A DNA stretch of 64,000 nucleotides. It comes from Pseudomonas solani (GTDB lineage: Bacteria > Pseudomonadota > Gammaproteobacteria > Pseudomonadales > Pseudomonadaceae). The notes below the pieces were generated by a model. The model saw only the letters and a list, made by a program, of their open reading frames with translations. It searched no databases and was not told the origin of the DNA. A program made the translations under genes and the position numbers. Below, in pieces: positions 59,420-64,000 of this stretch (the first letter of the stretch is position 1; the number at the start of each line of letters is the position of its first letter). The stretch lies in the NCBI RefSeq assembly GCF_026072635.1, contig NZ_AP023081.1, positions 404,501 to 468,500 on the forward strand, written 5' to 3'.

Positions 59420-59500
59420 GATCGGGTATGAGCGCAAATACTGCTCGCGGCACGGGTGAACCCGCTCGATTCCGTGCCGGCGTGCCTGACCACGGCACGA

Positions 59501-59533
59501 AAAAAAACGGGAGCCCCCAAAAGGGCTCCCGTT
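59501..59533 (-). terminator. Strong intrinsic terminator on the minus strand
   Basis: AACGGGAGCCC pairs with GGGCTCCCGTT around a six-base loop, and on the minus strand runs into eight Ts. No minus-strand protein gene lies just upstream. Confidence 0.85.
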
Positions 59534-59640
59534 CTCGATTCAGAGAAAACGCCCGGAGTCGACCAGTGGCCAGGACTCCAAGCTACAACCTCACCTGCGT
59601 TCCAGAAGAAACGCAGCGCTAGTCTGGCAAATAGCCCGCG
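59504..59640 (-). ncRNA. Candidate small RNA upstream of oprH
   Basis: The minus strand here folds into three hairpins in a row: CTGCGTT/AACGCAG (59595-59616), GGAGTC/GACTCC (59555-59579) and the strong terminator. No open frame explains the terminator. An unpaired GGA in the second hairpin region and a U-rich end are typical of Hfq-binding RNAs. The 5' end is not known; a possible promoter lies around 59640-59690. It could instead be the leader of another transcript. Confidence 0.45.
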
Positions 59641-59732
59641 AGGCATCCGTTTAGCTTTGGTAACCCGATTGCAAACATATGTAACCGGCGCAGACGCTGG
59701 CTCCCATCGGGCCGGCACGGCAGAATGCGCCC

Positions 59733-60452
59733 ATGACGCCCGCCCTCCCCGCCTTCTGTACCCCCCTGGAATCCGCCTGGCCCTTCGCCACGCCGCTGCC
59801 CGGCATCGCCCTGCGCGCCTGCCGCTTCGACCCGACGCAGCTGGCCGAGCAGGATTTCGCCCGCTGCGCCATCGTCGCGCCCGCCACTATCCAGCGCTCG
59901 GTGGCCAAGCGCCGTGGCGAGTACCTGGCGGGCCGCCTCTGTGCCCGGGCGGCGTTGCTGGCCCTTACCGGGCGGGGCGAGGTTCCGGCAACCGGCGAGG
60001 ACCGCGCGCCGATCTGGCCGGTGGGCGTCAGCGGCTCCATCACCCACGGCGCCGGCTGGGCGATGGCCCTGGTGGCACGCAAGGGGGACTGGCGTGGCCT
60101 GGGCCTGGACATGGAACAGCGCCTGGAACCTGAACGCGCCCTGCGCCTGGCCGAAGAAATCCTCACCCCCGCCGAGCTGCAACGCCTCGCCCTGCTCCCC
60201 GCCGAAGCACAAGCCGAGCGCGTGACCCTGACCTTCTCCCTCAAGGAAAGCCTGTTCAAGGCGCTCTACCCGCTGGTGGGCAAGCGCTTCTACTTCCACG
60301 ATGCCGAGCTGCTGTCGGTGGACGGCACCACACAAACCGCGCGACTGCGGCTGCTGATCGACCTGGCTGGCGAATGGATGACGGGCTGTGAGCTGGAGGG
60401 GCATTTCCAGCTGTACGACGACCGGCTGCTGAGCCTGGTGGCGGTGCGCTGA
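59733..60452 (+). CDS. pcpS: 4'-phosphopantetheinyl transferase
   Basis: This Sfp/EntD-type transferase of 239 residues moves the phosphopantetheine arm of CoA to carrier proteins, for fatty acid, siderophore and peptide synthesis. The motifs GVSGSITHGAGW, GLGLDMEQRL (metal-binding aspartate and glutamate) and TFSLKESLFKALYP are all present. Length and sequence match P. aeruginosa PcpS, the only such enzyme there. An internal upstream ATG is not found; the start fits the family. Confidence 0.92.
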   Translation: MTPALPAFCTPLESAWPFATPLPGIALRACRFDPTQLAEQDFARCAIVAPATIQRSVAKRRGEYLAGRLCARAALLALTGRGEVPATGEDRAPIWPVGVSGSITHGAGWAMALVARKGDWRGLGLDMEQRLEPERALRLAEEILTPAELQRLALLPAEAQAERVTLTFSLKESLFKALYPLVGKRFYFHDAELLSVDGTTQTARLRLLIDLAGEWMTGCELEGHFQLYDDRLLSLVAVR

Positions 60453-60474
60453 GCCGTCTGGATCAGGTCTCGAC

Positions 60475-60720
60475 GTAGGATGGGGCGGGCGGCGTTCCGC
60501 GAGCTCCGCGAAACCCATCACCTCCGAAGCGATGGGTTTCGTACCTCTACCCATCCTACGTGTTGAACACCCGTAGGTTGGCGCCGAGCGCAGCGAGGCC
60601 CAACGGCACGCGCGTCCGTCAGCCTCGCAATGTTGGGCTTCGTACCTCAGCCCAACCTACGTGGGAATTCATTCGCGATCGGCCTTTTCGCGGTTGAAAC
60701 CGCTCCCACAAAAGCCCGGG
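60475..60720. repeat. Extragenic palindromic repeats
   Basis: Three inverted modules follow one another: GTAGGATGGG...CCCATCCTAC (60475-60560), GTAGGTTGGCGCCGAG...CAGCCCAACCTACG (60572-60661), and GTGGGAATTCATTCGCGATC with GCTCCCAC (60661-60710). The middle one is the inverse of the block at about 23342-23425. No gene is supported here. Confidence 0.7.
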
Positions 60721-60742
60721 CACGACCGCAGGCCGGGGCACG

Positions 60743-62362
60743 TTACGGCGGCAAGTCCCCATCGCCCTGGCGGCGGGGCCAGACCAGGCTGAAGCGCGCG
60801 CCGCCGAGGCCATCGCTGCGGCCGATCTGGGCGCGGCCGGCGTGCCAGTAGATGATCCGCCGCACGATGGACAGCCCCAGGCCGTGGCCGCCGGAGGCGC
60901 GGGTGCGGCTGTCGTCGAGGCGCAGGAAGGGGGTGAAGATGCGCTCCCAATGGCTTTCCGGCACACCGGGGCCATCGTCCTCGACATCGATGCGGCAGCG
61001 CTTGTGGCCGATCTGGTAGCTCAGCCGCACCCGCGATTCGGCGTGGCGCATGGCATTGCTAACCAGGTTCTGCAGGGCGCGGTGCAGGTAGCGCGGCTCC
61101 GCCTCGACCCAGGCACCTTCGCCGCTGGCGGTCAGGCACTGGCCACGCTCGACACGCACGGCGACACGCAGCGGCGCGAGTTCGGCGATCACCTGGTCGA
61201 ACAGCGCATCCAGGTCCACGCGCTGGAAGTTCAGCGCCGGGGTGCCCTGCTCCAGGCGGGCGTAGGTCAGCATCTCGTCCACCAGCTTGTCCAGCTCCTG
61301 GATATCGCCGTCCATGCCCTCCATGTACTTGCGCCGGGCGGTTTCGGTCTCGGCGTCGGCGATCATCTCCAGGCCGAAGCGCAGGCGCGCCACCGGTGTG
61401 CGCAGCTCATGGGAAACCGCCCGCACCAGCTCACGCTGCACCGAGAGCAATTGCTGCAACTGCTCGGCCATGCCGTTGAAGGCCGCCGCCAGGCGCCCCA
61501 CCGAGTCGGCGCCCTTGGCCGGCACGCGGGCATCCAGCTTGCCGTGGGCGATACGCGAGGCGGCGCTTTCCAGGCCCAGCAGGCGGCGCTCCAACTGGCG
61601 CACCAGCAGGTAGATGGTCAGGCCGATGAAGCTCAGGCCGAGCAGGCCGATCAGCACCAGCAGCTCCGGCGGGTAGGGGTTCATCAGGTACAGCGGGCCG
61701 ATCTCCAGCACCCAGGGCGTGTCGACGATGCCGGCGAAGATGCGCACCGAATCACCGCCCTTGCCCAGGGCCATCACCGTGTCGCCTTCATCCACCCGGC
61801 GACGCTGGTCTTCATCGAGGTCGGCGTCCTTGAGGGTCACCAGGTGCAGGTCGAAGCCGAACTCCTTGCCCTCCTTGAGCGCGGCGAGGCGCTGGGGCTG
61901 TTCGCGCACCGGGAAGCGCACCAACTCGTCGATCAGCAGGTAAACGGTGGCGCGGGCCAGTTGCTCACTGATCTGCTGCACCTCGCCGGTGAGCACCAGA
62001 TGCTCCTGCTCGCTCACCAGGCTGTAGACCTTGGCGGCGTGGGGGCCGGTCTGTTCCACCAGCACCTGCTTGCGCAACACCCGGTTGCGCACGCCGCTGT
62101 CGAGGCGGTCTTCGTCCAGGTCCTGCAGCGCCAGGGGGATGCCCATCAGCCGGCTCCACAGCACCAGGGCGCGGCGCCGCTCGATGGCGGTCATGGGTTC
62201 GAGGTTGTCGGACATCAGGCGGAAGGTGCCGCGCGCCAGGCTTTCGCGATACTGGTCGGCGCGCACCTCGTTGACCTGGTGGAAGGTGAGCACGCCCAGC
62301 AGCGCCACCAGCACCAGCGTCACCAGCAGGCCGCCGTAGATGCGCAGGAAGATCGAGTTCAC
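60743..62362 (-). CDS. Sensor histidine kinase, RstB-like
   Basis: This 539-residue membrane kinase has helix 1 (about 5-27), a periplasmic domain (about 28-275), helix 2 (about 277-300), HAMP, the H-box AVSHELRTPVARLRFGLEM, and an HATPase with NLVSNAMRH, EDDGPGV and GGHGLGLSIVRRI. The group is that of RstB. It starts with a GTG that overlaps the GNAT stop (GTGA). It is the partner of the regulator at 62959, with the GNAT gene in between. Confidence 0.9.
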   Translation of the reverse strand: MNSIFLRIYGGLLVTLVLVALLGVLTFHQVNEVRADQYRESLARGTFRLMSDNLEPMTAIERRRALVLWSRLMGIPLALQDLDEDRLDSGVRNRVLRKQVLVEQTGPHAAKVYSLVSEQEHLVLTGEVQQISEQLARATVYLLIDELVRFPVREQPQRLAALKEGKEFGFDLHLVTLKDADLDEDQRRRVDEGDTVMALGKGGDSVRIFAGIVDTPWVLEIGPLYLMNPYPPELLVLIGLLGLSFIGLTIYLLVRQLERRLLGLESAASRIAHGKLDARVPAKGADSVGRLAAAFNGMAEQLQQLLSVQRELVRAVSHELRTPVARLRFGLEMIADAETETARRKYMEGMDGDIQELDKLVDEMLTYARLEQGTPALNFQRVDLDALFDQVIAELAPLRVAVRVERGQCLTASGEGAWVEAEPRYLHRALQNLVSNAMRHAESRVRLSYQIGHKRCRIDVEDDGPGVPESHWERIFTPFLRLDDSRTRASGGHGLGLSIVRRIIYWHAGRAQIGRSDGLGGARFSLVWPRRQGDGDLPP

Positions 62363-62895
62363 CGCCCCTCCCCCGCCAGCAGGCCGAAGCAATCGAGGCT
62401 GAGGTAGCGACCATCCTTGTATTCGCACTCGCGGCGCACACCCTCATGGGTGAAGCCGAGCCGGCGCAACAGGCCGCTGCTGGCCGGGTTCTCCAGGTCC
62501 ACCACCGCTTCGATGCGGTGCAGGCGCATGGCGACGAAGGCATGGGCGATCACCGCCTCCAGGCATTCGCGCATCACCCCGCCGCCCCAGTACTCCGGCA
62601 GCAGCCAATACCCCAGCTCGGCGCAACGGTGGCCATGGTCCCATTCGTGGTAGCCGCAGGCGCCTATCAGGTGCGCGGGATTATTGGGCGTGCAGATGCC
62701 CCACCAGATGCCGGTGCGCTCGCGCAGCAGCGAGCGGTACCAGTCCATCTGCACCCGGGTGGCCTCCAGCGTGGCGTAGGACACGCCGTAGTAGCGGATC
62801 ACCTGCGGGTGGGACAGCCCGGCGAAGATGGCGCGGGTGTCGGCCAGGGTGATTTCCCGCAGGCGGAAGCGTGGGGTTTCGAGGGTGGGGAACAT
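62359..62895 (-). CDS. GNAT acetyltransferase, RimJ/RimL type
   Basis: This 178-residue GNAT protein opens MFPTLETPRFRLREITLADT and has the RimJ/L-like core GACGYHEWDHGHRCAELGYWLLPEYWGGG and the final YKDGRYLSLDCFGLL. It may acetylate a protein N-terminus, ribosomal or other, or a small molecule. It lies between the regulator and kinase genes of a two-component pair and overlaps the kinase start (GTGA), so the three are one operon. Confidence 0.88.
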   Translation of the reverse strand: MFPTLETPRFRLREITLADTRAIFAGLSHPQVIRYYGVSYATLEATRVQMDWYRSLLRERTGIWWGICTPNNPAHLIGACGYHEWDHGHRCAELGYWLLPEYWGGGVMRECLEAVIAHAFVAMRLHRIEAVVDLENPASSGLLRRLGFTHEGVRRECEYKDGRYLSLDCFGLLAGEGR

Positions 62896-62958
62896 GCGGC
62901 TCTCGGGTTGGCGGTGCGGCGACCGGTTCGTTGCGGGCGGCGCCTCCTTATATAAGGC

Positions 62959-63687
62959 TCAAAGCAGGCCTTCGGCCGCCTCCCTGACAAAAAGATAGCC
63001 CTTGCTGCGCACCGTCTTGATCAGGCGCGGGTGCATGGGGTCGTCGCCGATCTTCGGGCGGATGCGCGAGATGCGCACATCGATGGAGCGGTCCTGGCCG
63101 TCGTACTCGATGCCGCGCAGGGCGTTGAAGATCTCCTCGCGGGAGAGGATGCGCCCGGCATTGGCCGCCAGCAGCCAGAGCAGGTCGAACTCGGCGCTGG
63201 TCAGCTCGATGCTGCGCTCGTTGAGCCAGGCCTCGCGCATGGCGTTGTCGATCACCAGCGGGCCGAACTCCAGGCGCCGCACGTTCTCTTCCACCGCCTC
63301 CGACAGGCCGCCCTCGCTGCGCCGCAACAGCGCACGGATGCGCGCCAGCAGCACGCGCGGGCGCACCGGTTTGCACACGTAATCGTCCGCGCCCATCTCC
63401 AGGCCGAGCACCTGGTCCATGTCATCGGTCCGCGCGGTGAGCATGAGGATGGGGCCGTCGTAGCGCCCGCGCACCTTGCGGCAGATGGACAGGCCATCCT
63501 CGCCGGGCAGCATCAGGTCGAGCACCACCAGGTCCGGCTGCTCCTTGAGGATGCGCGCCACCGCCTGGCCGCCGTCGGACTCGATGGCCACCCGCAGGCC
63601 GTTGCCCTCGAGGTACTCGCGGGTCAGCTCGGCCAGTCGTTGGTCGTCCTCGACGATGAGGATGCGCCAGGATTCTTGCTCCACCAC
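62959..63687 (-). CDS. OmpR-family response regulator, RstA-like
   Basis: This 242-residue regulator has an acidic pocket (IVEDD), phospho-acceptor Asp57 (VVLDLMLPG), KPV, and a winged helix with TSAEFDLLWLLAANAG and SIDVRISRIRPKIGDDP. The frame opens with two consecutive GTG codons; the second, at 63684, has a better spacing (6 bases) from AGGAG. It is cotranscribed with the GNAT and RstB-like kinase. Divergent to it is the putative nrdAB promoter. Confidence 0.9.
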   Translation of the reverse strand: MVEQESWRILIVEDDQRLAELTREYLEGNGLRVAIESDGGQAVARILKEQPDLVVLDLMLPGEDGLSICRKVRGRYDGPILMLTARTDDMDQVLGLEMGADDYVCKPVRPRVLLARIRALLRRSEGGLSEAVEENVRRLEFGPLVIDNAMREAWLNERSIELTSAEFDLLWLLAANAGRILSREEIFNALRGIEYDGQDRSIDVRISRIRPKIGDDPMHPRLIKTVRSKGYLFVREAAEGLL

Positions 63688-63780
63688 GTACTCCTAATGA
63701 ACTGCATCAAGGCCGTGAAACCGGCCGGCATTGTAGCAACGCCGGCCGTTCTGCACAGTGCATGCCAAAAACCCTACAAA

Positions 63781-63796
63781 ACACTAGATATTGTGT
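63781..63796 (+). promoter_or_regulatory. NrdR box
   Basis: ACACTAGATATTGTGT matches the palindromic NrdR consensus (ACACwAwATaTwGTGT) almost exactly. NrdR boxes occur upstream of ribonucleotide reductase genes. A second box at a 31-base step is not clear. Confidence 0.75.
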
Positions 63797-63927
63797 TAGC
63801 TTGCGCACGGCCCGACATCCTCGAAACAGCCCGTTCCAGAGTGTCGCAGCCGCGACGAACGGTGTATCCCAGGCTCCACAAGGGCTACCGCAATCCCTCC
63901 CCGCTTCACCCACACTTCACCCACAAG

Positions 63928-63936
63928 TTATCCACA
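63928..63936 (+). promoter_or_regulatory. DnaA box
   Basis: TTATCCACA is a perfect DnaA box, nested in ACAAG-N10-CTTGT. With the NrdR box it marks a promoter tied to replication, most likely of nrdAB, whose start codon is beyond the window. Confidence 0.65.
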
Positions 63937-64000
63937 GCTTGTTCAATACCCATCGCCTTGCAATACCCCCAATAGCGCATTATCTTGTACCCCCATCACG

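Larger units (their letters stand above)
63688..64000 (+). promoter_or_regulatory. Probable nrdAB upstream region
   Basis: This 313-base stretch has no gene. It carries the NrdR box, the DnaA box and a GCCGGC-type hairpin near 63722-63747. In P. aeruginosa a similar two-component pair is divergent from nrdA, so the class Ia ribonucleotide reductase gene is expected just after base 64000. Confidence 0.55.

Noticed and set aside
63749..63765. A second NrdR box 31 bases before the first
   Set aside because: The sequence there (TCTGCACAGTGCATGCC) does not match the consensus.

Overview
This is a high-GC chromosomal segment of a Pseudomonas, probably close to the P. aeruginosa lineage. The assignment rests on several recognisable sets: acsA, phhR-phhABC with a separate aroP2-type permease, oprH-phoP-phoQ, the N-acetylglutaminylglutamine amide (NAGGN) osmolyte operon followed by a 7TMR hybrid sensor kinase, and a two-component pair next to what looks like the nrdAB promoter. 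No rRNA, tRNA, CRISPR array, prophage or intact insertion sequence was seen. Codon use and base composition look even across the genes.

Layout. 1-735: non-coding, with a small palindrome-bounded element abutting the acsA terminator. 737-2692: acsA (minus). 3265-3947: a paired SMR transporter (mdtJI type). 4165-8385: divergent phhR and phhABC for phenylalanine catabolism, with a TyrR-type box between them. 8450-9921: an AEC permease and arfB. 10089-21424: an acid-catabolism cluster. It has a FixJ-like regulator and a soluble PAS kinase (minus), then an acyl-CoA synthetase, DUF485 plus ActP-type symporter, acyl-CoA dehydrogenase, thiolase and OprD-type porin (plus). 21585-23192: a chemoreceptor.

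23570-36887 holds mixed genes. They include a protein made entirely of about 14 copies of a 26-residue repeat, a membrane protein of unknown role, an aromatic amino acid permease, an ABC exporter with a DsbA-like protein, trhO, bolA, a DUF2059 protein, a DUF2804 protein, fumC with a quinone-reductase-like flavoprotein, and an EamA transporter. 37377-38125 is non-coding and carries a 538-bp element with terminal inverted repeats and a target duplication.

38126-43109: a thiolase, polyphosphate:AMP phosphotransferase and mnmC. 43351-44823: an NCS1 permease. 44891-47313: a sulfur-stress operon (CsoR-family repressor, rhodanese, TauE/SafE exporter, persulfide dioxygenase) with two matching operators. 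47450-52228: the NAGGN operon, followed by the hybrid kinase and yheU. 55453-56305: a VOC protein and a YCII protein. 56609-59316: oprH-phoP-phoQ behind four direct repeats, with a candidate small RNA upstream. 59733-60452: a phosphopantetheinyl transferase. 60743-63687: a response regulator, GNAT and sensor kinase. 63688-64000: a regulatory region with an NrdR box and a DnaA box.

The window is rich in carbon-catabolite-type control. A-rich AACAACAA-like motifs, the kind bound by Hfq/Crc, sit just before the start codons of phhA, DUF485/actP, the porin and aroP2. The most novel-looking items are the solenoid repeat protein, the 538-bp TIR element inserted in a REP repeat, the sulfur operon with an unusual CsoR-family repressor, the kinase-controlled acid cluster and the candidate small RNA upstream of oprH.
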